A DNA stretch of 60,476 nt from Variovorax boronicumulans NBRC 103145 (GTDB lineage: Bacteria; Pseudomonadota; Gammaproteobacteria; Burkholderiales; Burkholderiaceae_C), in assembly GCF_001591345.1 (NCBI RefSeq), contig NZ_BCUS01000029.1:1-60476 (forward strand), given 5' to 3'. The position numbers and the translations under genes were made by a program. This document shows, piece after piece, positions 45,049 through 53,814 of the stretch (positions within the stretch are counted from its first letter, which is position 1; each line of letters begins with the position of its first letter). Under the pieces are notes generated by a model. That model saw only the letters and a program-made list of their open reading frames with translations. It was not told where the DNA came from and did not search any database.

Positions 45049-45951
45049 TTAAGCAAATACTGAACCAACTGCTTCGGGCAGCGCGATGTCCAGCGACTTC
45101 GAGCATAAGGGTTCCACCCGCCGCCACTGCCCCTGGCAAACGAGCAGAACGGCCCACACGAGCCCCCTTTTCTGCAACGCGTGGGCGCACGCCGCGCCCG
45201 CATCGAGTGCATGGTGCACCTGCGCGGGCGCCAGCGGCGGCACGTCGACGGTGACGAGGGTGTCGCCGAGGTCGCTGTCGTCCTTGCATTCGCTGGCGGG
45301 CAGGCGCTGGATGGCGGTGTCGGCCACGTCGACGGCATTGGCGATCACGGTGGCGGCGGCGTCGGCCTGCGCCGCGGTGGCGGCCAACACCGTCACGCTG
45401 TCGGCGATGCCCAGCGAGAAACTGCGCCCGCGCCAGCCGCTGGTGGCGACGCCGCGCACGGGTTGGTCGGCGTGCAGCTCGAACTGGCCATCGGTCGTGA
45501 GCATGCCGCTGTCGCGCCAGTCGAAGCGCGCGAGGTCGGCGAACAAGCCCACGCGCGCCGTGTGGCCGGGCGCGAGGTGCAGCGCGATGTCGCCGCCGTT
45601 GTTGATCCAGGCGCGCTCGATGCCGGGCCGGTCGTAGAAGGCGATGAGTTCCTGCGCCACGCTGCCGGCCACGGCCGCCATGGGCGTGAGGAACAGCGGC
45701 GAGAAGGCATCGCAGGCGTCCCACATGCGGCGCGCGACCACGCCACGCGGGCGCTGGCGTGCGGCCACGGGCAGGCGCAGCTGCGGCAGCTCGCGCACGA
45801 GTTCGTCGAGCACATGGCCGAAGCGCGCCCAGGCCGCATCGTGCGCGGCGGCGACGGCGTACGGGTCGCCGTGCGCTTCGGCCACGATGTCGATCGGGCC
45901 GTGGTTGAAATGCCAGCGGCCCGCGTCGAGCGCCGTGCGTTGGGCGGACAT
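45049..45951 (-). CDS. UPF0280-family protein (ApbE-like fold)
   Basis: Protein of 300 residues in the UPF0280 family, which shares the fold of the flavin transferase ApbE. Visible segments: WINNGGDIALHLAPG (about 138-152) and GVATSGWRGRSFSLGIADSVTV (about 186-207), reminiscent of ApbE's substrate region. It starts 4 bases after the hnr stop, so the two are probably translated together. A role in attaching or delivering flavin to Hnr is an attractive guess but not shown; no CDS-level catalytic proof. Confidence 0.78.
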   Translation of the reverse strand: MSAQRTALDAGRWHFNHGPIDIVAEAHGDPYAVAAAHDAAWARFGHVLDELVRELPQLRLPVAARQRPRGVVARRMWDACDAFSPLFLTPMAAVAGSVAQELIAFYDRPGIERAWINNGGDIALHLAPGHTARVGLFADLARFDWRDSGMLTTDGQFELHADQPVRGVATSGWRGRSFSLGIADSVTVLAATAAQADAAATVIANAVDVADTAIQRLPASECKDDSDLGDTLVTVDVPPLAPAQVHHALDAGAACAHALQKRGLVWAVLLVCQGQWRRVEPLCSKSLDIALPEAVGSVFA

Positions 45952-45955
45952 GGTT

Positions 45956-47575
45956 TCAGCCCAGCATGGGGGCGTGGCCGAGCGGCCACGGATTGGCATC
46001 GTCGATGACGAGCCATTGGCGCGCCAGCGGTGCGCCGTCTTCCTGCCACGCACCGCGCGCGAGCGCCTGTTCGAGCGGGAAGATGTGTTCGACGTGGCCG
46101 CCGAGCGCCTCGTAGTCGTCGCGCCGCATGCTGAACTCGATGGGCGCGACGATGGCCGGCGTGGGCACAGTGCCGAAGCTGTTGTCGGGCATGCGCATGA
46201 CGTCGGCCATCACGGTGATGCCGCCGCCGGGCCACACATAGGCCGGCGCGCCGCCGCAGGTGACGTTGACCAGCGCGCGCTTGATGGCGCGCGTGAGCAG
46301 CACGGGGTTCTCGGTGACGCCCGCGCGCAGGCTGCCGCCGGCGCCGCCGAGGAACAGCACGGTGCACAGCGAGGGCTCGCAGTTCTCGCCGATGCGGTCG
46401 ACGATGCGGCGCACCTCGGGCGGCATGGGCTGCTCGATGGGCTTGAGCGCCTCGTCGAGCACGTACCACTGCGCGTGCTCGCCGGTGGTGGAGGTCATGA
46501 GCAGGCGCAGGCCGGGGCGGGCCACGCCCTCTTCCCAGCCTTCGATGATCGCGAGCGGGTCGGCGATGTCGGTGCCGCCCCAGCCGTTGCCGGGATTCGC
46601 GACCTGGAAGTAGCGCCCCGGCGTCGACTTGCGCCCCAGCATCTGGATGCCCGAGGGCGTCATGTCGAGGCAGCGGCCGGCCTGGTGCTCGGTGAGCACG
46701 CCGGTGATGTGGTCATCGACCACCACCACCTCGTCGGCCACGCCGGCGAACTGGCGCGCAAAGATGCCCACGGCGGCCGAGCCGCAGCCCACGCGCATGC
46801 GCTGCTCTTCCACGCCGTTGACGATGGGCGCCTTGCCGGCCTGGATGACGAGGCTGGCGCCGCCGTCGATGGTGCATTCGACCGCCTGCTTGTTGCCCAG
46901 CAGTTGCATGAGCTCGGCCGTCATGCGACCCTCTTTCTTGCTGCCGCCCGTGAGGTGGTGCACGCCGCCCAGCGACAGCATCTGCGAACCGTACTCGGCC
47001 GTGGTGACATGGCCCACGACCTCGCCCTTGTAGCGCACGTTGGCCTGCTCGGCGCCCAGGAAGCGGTCGGTGTCGATCTTCACCTTGAAGCTGCAGTAGC
47101 TGAAGATGCCTTCGGTGACCACGGTGACCATGTCGACGCCCTGGGCTTTGGAAGCCACGATGAAGGGCGCGGGCTTGTAGTCGGGGTAGGTGGTGGACGA
47201 GCCCACGCCGGTGACGAAGACCTCGTCGGCGTGCAGCAGGTCGCCGTTCCAGTCGGGCGCAGCATGGGCCTCGGCCGCGTCGGCGCCGGGCCGGTCGAAG
47301 GGCACGAGCGCCGGCTGCTCGCTGGCGAGCGTGCGGCGCAGCAGCACCACCGGGTCGACGCGCACCAGCACGCCCTGGCGGTTGGCGTAGCGGTCGCAGG
47401 CGCCGGTGCGGCCGTCGGAGATCTGGCACAGCACCGGGCAGGCGTTGCACTCGACCTTGGCGGTGCTCATCTTCTCGTTGCGCGGCGGCGCCTTGCCGAA
47501 GGCGGCGCCGCCGGCCTGCGCGACCAGGGGCATGTCGATGCCGGGCAATCCGTCTGTCTTGGTGTGTTCAGTCAT
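45956..47575 (-). CDS. hnr: 6-hydroxynicotinate reductase (Hnr)
   Basis: Protein of 539 residues matching 6-hydroxynicotinate reductase of the Eubacterium barkeri nicotinate fermentation pathway, which reduces 6-hydroxynicotinate to 1,4,5,6-tetrahydro-6-oxonicotinate with ferredoxin as donor. An N-terminal iron-sulfur motif is clear: Cys43, Cys46, Cys50 and Cys60 in ECNACPVLC...TGAC. Gly-rich segments (FLGGAGGSLRAG; VWPGGGITVMADVMRMPDNS) follow near the C-terminus. First gene of the leftward run, divergent from a ferredoxin-NADP reductase. The identification is by family resemblance and by co-occurrence with an enamidase and NicAB. Confidence 0.88.
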   Translation of the reverse strand: MTEHTKTDGLPGIDMPLVAQAGGAAFGKAPPRNEKMSTAKVECNACPVLCQISDGRTGACDRYANRQGVLVRVDPVVLLRRTLASEQPALVPFDRPGADAAEAHAAPDWNGDLLHADEVFVTGVGSSTTYPDYKPAPFIVASKAQGVDMVTVVTEGIFSYCSFKVKIDTDRFLGAEQANVRYKGEVVGHVTTAEYGSQMLSLGGVHHLTGGSKKEGRMTAELMQLLGNKQAVECTIDGGASLVIQAGKAPIVNGVEEQRMRVGCGSAAVGIFARQFAGVADEVVVVDDHITGVLTEHQAGRCLDMTPSGIQMLGRKSTPGRYFQVANPGNGWGGTDIADPLAIIEGWEEGVARPGLRLLMTSTTGEHAQWYVLDEALKPIEQPMPPEVRRIVDRIGENCEPSLCTVLFLGGAGGSLRAGVTENPVLLTRAIKRALVNVTCGGAPAYVWPGGGITVMADVMRMPDNSFGTVPTPAIVAPIEFSMRRDDYEALGGHVEHIFPLEQALARGAWQEDGAPLARQWLVIDDANPWPLGHAPMLG

Positions 47576-47894
47576 CGGGGCGATCTCGTGGTGTGGTGCT
47601 GTCGGAGCGGGTCTTCAGGCCCCGGAGGTTTGCAACAAACGTGCCGTGCAGGTGCTTGTGCGGCGGCTTTCGTTTGTGTAGCATCCCCTACACTTTCATG
47701 TTGCGTTCACTACATCAAATGTCAATGTAGCAAACAGGCCCGATGCTTGCAATGGTGTTTTCTCGCGGTGTTCATCGGGGTTTTTCCGACCAACGACAAT
47801 GGAGGGTTGCTAGCCGGCCGATGGCGGACGCCCCAAAGGCGTGCATTTCGGCTCAGCCACCCTTTTCTGTCTTCAACCAACACTTGAGTTCTGT
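47576..47894. promoter_or_regulatory. Divergent promoter region between hnr and the ferredoxin reductase gene
   Basis: A 319-base gene-free region, AT-richer than its flanks around 47670-47740, that must hold the promoters of both arms of the catabolic cluster. It contains the two RTGTAG dyads listed separately. The part from 47740 to 47894 carries no other clear motif, and a weak open frame through it lacks family similarity. Confidence 0.6.
47676..47730. promoter_or_regulatory. Two RTGTAG inverted-repeat operators (candidate TetR sites)
   Basis: Dyad 1: GTGTAG-N6-CTACAC (47676-47693). Dyad 2: CTACAT-N9-ATGTAG (47710-47730). Both are built from the same RTGTAG half-site, in opposite order, with centres about 35 bases apart. 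They lie between divergent catabolic operons, one of which encodes a TetR-family regulator at 48697, the usual arrangement for an autoregulated TetR switch. Binding itself is inferred. Confidence 0.6.
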
Positions 47895-48668
47895 ATGAGT
47901 GCATTCAGCGAAGAACGCGTCCTGAGCGTCCACCACTGGACCGACCGCCTGTTCACCTTCACCACCACGCGCGACCCGGCGCTGCGCTTCTCGAACGGTC
48001 ATTTCACGATGATCGGCCTGAAGGTCAACAACAAGCCCCTGCTGCGCGCCTATAGCATCGTGAGCCCGAACTACGAGGAGCACCTGGAGTTCCTGAGCAT
48101 CAAGGTGGAAGACGGCCCGCTCACCTCGAAGCTGCAGCACATCCAGGTGGGCGACACCGTGATCGTGGGCCGCAAGCCCACCGGCACGCTGCTGATCGAC
48201 TACACGCTGCCGGCCAAGCGCCTGTACCTGTTCGGCACGGGCACCGGCCTGGCGCCGTTCATGAGCATCATCCGCGACCCCGACACGTACGAGAAGTTCG
48301 AGCAGGTCATCCTGGTGCACGGCGTGCGCCAGGTCGACGAGCTGGCGTACCACGACCTCGTGACCGACCACCTGCCCAAGCACGAGATCCTGGGCGAGAT
48401 GATCGCCAAGCAGCTGCTGTACTACCCCACGGTCACGCGCGAGGAGTTCCGCAACCAGGGCCGCGTCACCGACCTGATCGAGAGCAACAAGCTCACCGAC
48501 GACCTGGGCCTGCCCCCGCTGAACGTCGAGGAAGACCGCGTGATGCTGTGCGGCAGCCCCGGCCTGCTGGTCGACCTGAAGCACATCCTGGAAAAGCGCG
48601 GCTTCAAGGAAGGCAACACCTCGACGCCGGGCGACTTCGTCGTCGAACGCGCCTTCGCCGAGAAGTAA
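47895..48668 (+). CDS. fpr: Ferredoxin-NADP reductase
   Basis: Protein of 257 residues of the bacterial FPR class. FAD-binding RAYSIVS (about 51-57), NADP-binding GTGTGLAPFMSI (about 114-125), LVHGVR near 140 and the terminal VERAFAEK typical of subclass I enzymes. It moves electrons between NADPH and ferredoxin or flavodoxin. Its position, divergent from hnr and upstream of ena, suggests it supplies reduced ferredoxin to Hnr. No ferredoxin gene is in the cluster, so the carrier must be encoded elsewhere. Confidence 0.93.
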   Translation: MSAFSEERVLSVHHWTDRLFTFTTTRDPALRFSNGHFTMIGLKVNNKPLLRAYSIVSPNYEEHLEFLSIKVEDGPLTSKLQHIQVGDTVIVGRKPTGTLLIDYTLPAKRLYLFGTGTGLAPFMSIIRDPDTYEKFEQVILVHGVRQVDELAYHDLVTDHLPKHEILGEMIAKQLLYYPTVTREEFRNQGRVTDLIESNKLTDDLGLPPLNVEEDRVMLCGSPGLLVDLKHILEKRGFKEGNTSTPGDFVVERAFAEK

Positions 48669-48696
48669 GACCCGACACAGAGGCGCTGCGCGCACG

Positions 48697-49464
48697 ATGG
48701 CCGACTCCCGCTCCGTCAGCAAGCCCAAGCCCCAGCGCCGCACCGGCGTGCGCGAGGCCGCGGCCCAGGCCACGCGCGACAGCATCCTCAAGGCGGCGAC
48801 CAAGGTGTTCGCCAAGTACGGCTACGACGGCGGCAGCGTGGAGAAGATCTCCAAGGCCGCCAAGTCGTACGACCGGATGATCTACTACTACTTCGGCAGC
48901 AAAGAGGGCCTGTTCATCGCGGTGCTCGAAGGCATCTACCAGCGCATGGACGATGCCGAAGCCGCCATTGCGCTCGACGCCTCGCGGCCCGTGGAAGCGC
49001 TCACCGAAGTCATCCGCTTCGTGCTCGGCTACTACCGCAAGAACCCCGAGTTCGTCACCCTGCTGAACACCGAGAACCTGCACAAGGGCCGGCACATCTC
49101 GAAGTCGCTGCGGGCGCGCGAGTACTCGTCGCGGGCGGTGGCCATCATTTCGGAAATCCTCGCCAGCGGCGCGGCCCAGGGCCTGTTCCGCACCGACCTC
49201 GTGGCGCGCGACATCTACCTGCTGATCGCGTCCACCGGCTATTTCTACACCTCGAACCGGCACACGCTCACGGCCTTCCTCGGCGAGCCGCTGGAGTCGC
49301 CGGAAGCCGTCGCGCACTGGGAAGACTTCGTGATCGAGACCCTGCTGCGCACCGTGCGCGCGGACGACATCCAGGAACAAGTCAACCACTCCCCACCCCA
49401 CGACGAGGACACAACGAAATGGCAGAAATCGCAGCCGGCGCAAAGTCGGGCAAGGTCGTCATAA
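48697..49464 (+). CDS. TetR-family transcriptional regulator
   Basis: Protein of 255 residues. N-terminal TetR DNA-binding domain (about 22-70): ATRDSILKAATKVFAKYGYDG, then the helix-turn-helix VEKISKAAKSYDRMIYYYFGSKEGLF. The C-terminal domain (about 85-225) is of the type that senses small ligands. A Lys/Pro-rich N-terminal tail is unusual but short. It probably controls the divergent nicotinate genes through the RTGTAG dyads. The gene overlaps the start of ena by 46 bases. Confidence 0.93.
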   Translation: MADSRSVSKPKPQRRTGVREAAAQATRDSILKAATKVFAKYGYDGGSVEKISKAAKSYDRMIYYYFGSKEGLFIAVLEGIYQRMDDAEAAIALDASRPVEALTEVIRFVLGYYRKNPEFVTLLNTENLHKGRHISKSLRAREYSSRAVAIISEILASGAAQGLFRTDLVARDIYLLIASTGYFYTSNRHTLTAFLGEPLESPEAVAHWEDFVIETLLRTVRADDIQEQVNHSPPHDEDTTKWQKSQPAQSRARSS

Positions 49465-50618
49465 AGAACATCGGGCTGCTGCTCTCGGGCGACATCGACA
49501 AGCCCATCCTCGACGCCGACACCCTGGTGGTGAACGACGGCCTGATCGTGGCGGTCGGCAAGGAGAAAGACTGCGACCTCGAAGGCGCCGTCACCGTCAT
49601 CGACGCGAAGAAGACCTGCGTCGCACCCGGCCTCATCGACAGCCACGTGCACCCGGTGTTCGGCGACTGGACGCCGCGCCAGGGCCAGATCGGCTGGATC
49701 GACTCCACCATGCACGGCGGCGTGACCACCATGATTTCCGCCGGCGAAGTGCACCTGCCCGGCCGCCCGAAGGACATCGTCGGCCTGAAGGCGCTGGCCA
49801 TCACCGCGCAGCGCGCCTTCGACAACTTCCGCCCCGGCGGCGTGAAGGTGCTGGCGGGCGCGCCCGTCATCGAAAAGGGCATGGTCGAGAGCGACTTCAA
49901 GGAACTCGCCGAAGCCGGCGTCGGCCTGCTGGGCGAAGTGGGCCTGGGCTCGGTGAAGGCCGGCTACGAGGCCAAGGAAATGGTGGCCTGGGCGCGCAAG
50001 TACGGCATCCAGAGCACGATCCACACGGGCGGCCCGTCGATCCCCGGCTCGGGCCTGATCGACAAGGACGTGGTGCTCGAAGCCGACGCCGACGTCATCG
50101 GCCACATCAACGGCGGCCACACCTCGCTGCCCGAGGCGCATGTGTGCGAGCTGTGCGAGAAGAGCTCGCGCGCCATCGAGATCGTGCACAACGGCAACGA
50201 GAAGGTCGCCATCGCGGCGGCGAAGGCCGCGCTCGAGCTGAAGTGCCCGCACCGCGTGATCCTGGGCACCGACGGGCCCGCGGGCTCGGGCGTGCAGCCG
50301 CTGGGCATCCTGCGCATGGTGGCGATGCTGTCGTCGATCGCGAACATTCCGGCCGAGCTGGTGTTCTGCTTCGCGACCGGCAACACGGCGAAGATCCGCA
50401 AGCTCAACTGCGGCCTGATCGAAGTGGGCCGCGCGGCCGACTTCGTGTTCATGGACCGCGCCCAGCATTCGCCCGCGCCGGGCCTGCTCGAAAGCGTGCA
50501 GCTGGGCGACATCCCGGGCGTGGGCATGGTGATGATCGACGGCCTCGTGCGCTGCGGTCGCAGCCGCAACACGCCGCCGGCCACCGAGATCCCGGTGGTG
50601 GTGTCGGGCGGGCACTGA
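49419..50618 (+). CDS. ena: Enamidase-type amidohydrolase (Ena-like)
   Basis: Protein of 399 residues of the amidohydrolase superfamily. Metal-binding HxH at His76 and His78 (SHVHP), GGVTTMISAGEVHLPGRPKD (about 100-119), IHTGG near 200, and an AGHRxADFVFMD-like C-terminal barrel edge. It closely resembles Eubacterium barkeri enamidase, which opens 1,4,5,6-tetrahydro-6-oxonicotinate to 2-formylglutarate with loss of ammonia. Close functional fit with hnr in the same locus. Start codon lies within the end of the tetR gene. Confidence 0.88.
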   Translation: MAEIAAGAKSGKVVIKNIGLLLSGDIDKPILDADTLVVNDGLIVAVGKEKDCDLEGAVTVIDAKKTCVAPGLIDSHVHPVFGDWTPRQGQIGWIDSTMHGGVTTMISAGEVHLPGRPKDIVGLKALAITAQRAFDNFRPGGVKVLAGAPVIEKGMVESDFKELAEAGVGLLGEVGLGSVKAGYEAKEMVAWARKYGIQSTIHTGGPSIPGSGLIDKDVVLEADADVIGHINGGHTSLPEAHVCELCEKSSRAIEIVHNGNEKVAIAAAKAALELKCPHRVILGTDGPAGSGVQPLGILRMVAMLSSIANIPAELVFCFATGNTAKIRKLNCGLIEVGRAADFVFMDRAQHSPAPGLLESVQLGDIPGVGMVMIDGLVRCGRSRNTPPATEIPVVVSGGH

Positions 50619-50646
50619 GCGCGCTTGAACGCGCCCGGCGATGGCC

Positions 50647-51060
50647 TCAGCCGCCGCTGCGATGCGAGCGGAAGACCAGGTAGCGCGCCGAGAGAAAGTT
50701 GGCGCCCAGGCCCGCGAGGCTGCCCAGCGCTACGCCGAGCGCGGCGGCCCAGCGGCCTTCCACCCAGTGCAGCGTGAGCACGTAGGTGCCGTAGTTCAGC
50801 ACGGCGCCGGCCAGCATGGTCGTGAGGTAGCCCAGGTATTCGCGCCAGACCGAACGCCCCGTGGCGGCGCCGGCCGCGCTCGCCGCGAAGGTGTAGCGGC
50901 GGTTGTAGAGCCAGGTGGTGGTGGCGGCGGCCAGGAAGGACACGACGCGCGCGCCGTACCATCCCAAGAGCGGTGCCAGCAGGTAGAGCACCGTCACGTC
51001 CACCACGAAGCCGATCACGCCGGCCACGGCGAACGAGAGGAACTCGCGCCCGATCTTCAT
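50647..51060 (-). CDS. GtrA-family membrane protein
   Basis: Protein of 137 residues with four membrane helices (about 8-27, 34-52, 72-94, 104-126) of the GtrA family, which helps flip lipid-linked sugars across the membrane. The N-terminus FLSFAVAGVIGFVVD and C-terminus LGANFLSARYLVFR are typical. It ends the leftward trio with GT2 and GT39-type genes; converges with ena across 28 bases. Confidence 0.9.
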   Translation of the reverse strand: MKIGREFLSFAVAGVIGFVVDVTVLYLLAPLLGWYGARVVSFLAAATTTWLYNRRYTFAASAAGAATGRSVWREYLGYLTTMLAGAVLNYGTYVLTLHWVEGRWAAALGVALGSLAGLGANFLSARYLVFRSHRSGG

Positions 51061-51070
51061 CGCGCCGCCG

Positions 51071-52060
51071 TCAGTGCGCGCGCAGGCTCTTGCGCAAGCT
51101 CTCGCGCACGCAGGGCTGCGCCAGGTAGCGCAGCCGCTTGGCCTCCTGCCGGCCGAGCGTGACGGTGTGCATCACCACGCCGCAGACGAAGGACAGCAGC
51201 GCCGCCAGCATCGCGCCGGTGGCGAGCACCGCCGTGGGCAGCCGCGGCACCAGGCCGGTGTGGGCGTAGGTCATGAACAGCGGCAGGGCCAGCGCGAGCG
51301 CAGCGATCGCGAGCACGGCCGCGACGATCGAGAAGAACTGCAGCGGCCGCTCGCTCACGAACAGCTTGCCGATGGTCTTCAGGATGCGCCAGCCGTCGCG
51401 GTAGGTCGAGAGCTTGCTGTGCGAGCCTTCGGGGCGCGTGCTGTAGGCGGTGGCTTCCTCGGCGTAGGGCATGCGCAGTTCGAGCGCGTGCACGGTCAGC
51501 TCGGTCTCGATCTCGAAGCCCTGCGACAGCGCGGGGAACGACTTGGCATAGCGGCGCGAGAACACGCGGTAGCCCGAGAGCATGTCGGTGAGGCCGCCGC
51601 CGAAGAGCTGCGCCACGGTGCCCGTGAGCAGCCAGTTGCCGAAACGGTGGCCGGCGCGGTAGGTGAGCGCGTCCTGGCCGTCGTCCACGCGGCTGCCGAC
51701 CACCATGTCCAGGTTGCCCTCGACCAGCCGCGCGATGAGGCGCGGCGCGGCGGTGGTGTCGTAGGTGGCGTCGCCGTCGACCATCACGTAGATGTCGGCC
51801 TCGACGTCGGCGAACATGCGCCGCACCACGTTGCCCTTGCCGCGCGCGGCCACGTGCGTGACGATCGCGCCGGCCGCGCGGGCCACGGCGGCCGTGTCGT
51901 CGGTGGAGTTGTTGTCGAAGACGTGGATCTCGGCACCGGGCAGGGCCGCGCGGAAGCCCTCGATCACCTGGGTGATGGCCAGGGCCTCGTTGAAGCAGGG
52001 AATGACGGCGGCAATGCGCGGCATGGCGGACACGGGGGCGGGTCGGTGGTCGGTCGTCAT
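51071..52060 (-). CDS. GT2-family glycosyltransferase (DPM1/GtrB-like)
   Basis: Protein of 329 residues. The catalytic domain has VIPCFNEA (19-26), NNSTDDT, the metal-binding region VDGDATYD (about 93-100), and GYR-type motifs near 160. Two membrane helices follow at about 245-270 and 280-300. It would make a polyprenyl-phosphate sugar, flipped by GtrA and used by the GT39 enzyme next door. ATGA overlap with the upstream gene. Confidence 0.92.
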   Translation of the reverse strand: MTTDHRPAPVSAMPRIAAVIPCFNEALAITQVIEGFRAALPGAEIHVFDNNSTDDTAAVARAAGAIVTHVAARGKGNVVRRMFADVEADIYVMVDGDATYDTTAAPRLIARLVEGNLDMVVGSRVDDGQDALTYRAGHRFGNWLLTGTVAQLFGGGLTDMLSGYRVFSRRYAKSFPALSQGFEIETELTVHALELRMPYAEEATAYSTRPEGSHSKLSTYRDGWRILKTIGKLFVSERPLQFFSIVAAVLAIAALALALPLFMTYAHTGLVPRLPTAVLATGAMLAALLSFVCGVVMHTVTLGRQEAKRLRYLAQPCVRESLRKSLRAH

Positions 52061-53814
52061 GGAGCGGTCGTCGGAAGGAGTCGGTAGGCGCGGCTGCCGT
52101 CTTGGTCGTGCAGCAGGCCATAGTACTGGTCGAAGCCGGGCCGCACGCTGAGCACTTTCACCATCTCGGGCGACATGACGACGGTGGTGAAGCCCTCGGC
52201 CGCCAGCTTGCGCGCCGTGTCGCCGGGCGACATCAGCAGGTAGTCGCGGTAGCGCCAGCGCCCCAGCGTGTCGCCCCAGATCGGGTTGGGGCCGTAGTAG
52301 ATCGCCTCGTTCAGCGCGATCTGGTAGACGCGGCCGGTCACGTTGCGGCGCACGTAATCCATCACGCCGTAGCCCGGCACGTGCTTGCGCAGGAAGGCCT
52401 CGCGCGCCTCGGGCGTGAGCGAGATCATCGACACCTTGGTGGCCGTCTGGCCCACCGACACGGCGGCCAGCACGGCCAGCAGCAGCACCACGACCCAGTC
52501 GCCAACGCCGGCGCCACTGCGCGGGCCGTCTGCAGCGACAGCAACGGGCGCTCCGCGCAGGCGGCGCACGCCCGCCGCGATCCAGCCGAACAGCACCTGC
52601 CAGCCCACGGCGGCCGTCATCGCGAGCAGCGGGAACGAGGCCATGAGGTAGCGCGGGTAGCGCGAGGTCACGACCCACACGGCCACCGAGTACAGGCAGA
52701 ACCAGCCCGCCGCGCGCACGGCGGCGGAGCGCTTCCACCACACGCTGAAGGGCGCGAGGAACACCGACCAGATCAGCGCGTTGGGCATCTCGGCGTGATC
52801 TCGCACGTCGGCCACCTGCTGCACGTAGTCGGCCGGCACCCATTCGGTGAAGCCGAACACGCGCGCGCCGATCGGGTTGAAGGGGTCGCCCGTCATGATC
52901 GCGTTGCGTGCGTACCAGTAGATGCACGGGATCAGGAAGCACAGCAGCGCGGGCGCCCAGGCCTGCAGCAGGCGGCGCTCGTGGCGCACCACGAACAGCG
53001 CCACCAGCGGCAGGAAGATCAGCGCCTGGTACTTGGAGCCCGCCGCCACGCCGAGGCAGAACGCCGCGAGCGAGAGCCAGCGCGTGCCGTCGCGCAGCGG
53101 TTCGGATTCGCGCCACCACCACAGCGCCACGAAGGCCGACAGCACGAACAGCGCCACGCCCATGTCGATCAGCGCGTTGGCGTAGTCGCCCATGCCCAGC
53201 CAGATGGCCGCGCCGATGCAGGCGGTGAGCCGGTTGGCGTGCAGAATGCCCAGGCGGAAGATCATCAGCACCGACAGCGCACCCGCCAGGGCGTTGAGGA
53301 AGTGCGGCAGCACGTCGTCGCCCACCTGCAGCGCGGCGGCGTACAGCAGGTTGTAGTTGTACGGGAACCAGGGGTAGCGCAGCCAGTCGTGGATGCCCAG
53401 CGTGCCCTGCTGCGCCACGAGGCGTGCATACGGCAGGTGGTACATCAGCTCGTCGAAGGCGGCCGGCGGTGCGAGCGGCGCCACCAGCGCGGGCAGCGCG
53501 ACCAGTGCCAGCGCGATGGCGGCGATGCGTTCGAAGCGGGTCCACGGCGGCGTGGCGGGCGCGGCCGCGCGCAGCGCACGCACCTCGGCACGCCAGCCGC
53601 GCCACTGCCACGCGGCGGCCACGACGCCCGCGCCGATCAGGCCCAGCGTGGCCTCGCGGCGAAAGAGCCCGAAGATCGCCAGCGCCTGGAAGGCACAGAT
53701 GTAAAGGCCGACACCGAGCGCGGCCGATATGGCCGCTTCGAGCCAGGCGTCGCGGCGCGAGGGCGGGCGCAGGCGCGCGAGCACCGCGCGGCCGGCACCC
53801 CAGCAGGCAATCAC
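52057..53814 (-). CDS. GT39/ArnT-like membrane glycosyltransferase
   Basis: Protein of at least 585 residues with about a dozen membrane helices and an early periplasmic loop FDELMYHLPYARLV carrying the acidic pair typical of PMT/ArnT-type transferases. It probably transfers a sugar from the lipid carrier to a surface glycan or protein. The GTG at 53814 cuts a hydrophobic helix in half: the frame remains open to 53883 and encodes LIFAAAHYAQFAIFVIA just upstream, with GGGAG at 53872-53876 five bases before an ATT codon. The true N-terminus may therefore lie at 53865 or at CTG 53856. Confidence 0.85.
   Translation of the reverse strand: MIACWGAGRAVLARLRPPSRRDAWLEAAISAALGVGLYICAFQALAIFGLFRREATLGLIGAGVVAAAWQWRGWRAEVRALRAAAPATPPWTRFERIAAIALALVALPALVAPLAPPAAFDELMYHLPYARLVAQQGTLGIHDWLRYPWFPYNYNLLYAAALQVGDDVLPHFLNALAGALSVLMIFRLGILHANRLTACIGAAIWLGMGDYANALIDMGVALFVLSAFVALWWWRESEPLRDGTRWLSLAAFCLGVAAGSKYQALIFLPLVALFVVRHERRLLQAWAPALLCFLIPCIYWYARNAIMTGDPFNPIGARVFGFTEWVPADYVQQVADVRDHAEMPNALIWSVFLAPFSVWWKRSAAVRAAGWFCLYSVAVWVVTSRYPRYLMASFPLLAMTAAVGWQVLFGWIAAGVRRLRGAPVAVAADGPRSGAGVGDWVVVLLLAVLAAVSVGQTATKVSMISLTPEAREAFLRKHVPGYGVMDYVRRNVTGRVYQIALNEAIYYGPNPIWGDTLGRWRYRDYLLMSPGDTARKLAAEGFTTVVMSPEMVKVLSVRPGFDQYYGLLHDQDGSRAYRLLPTTAP

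Noticed and set aside
47841..47894. Upstream extension of the ferredoxin reductase frame
   Set aside because: The added residues lie in the promoter region and do not match FPR enzymes, which begin near the ATG at 47895.
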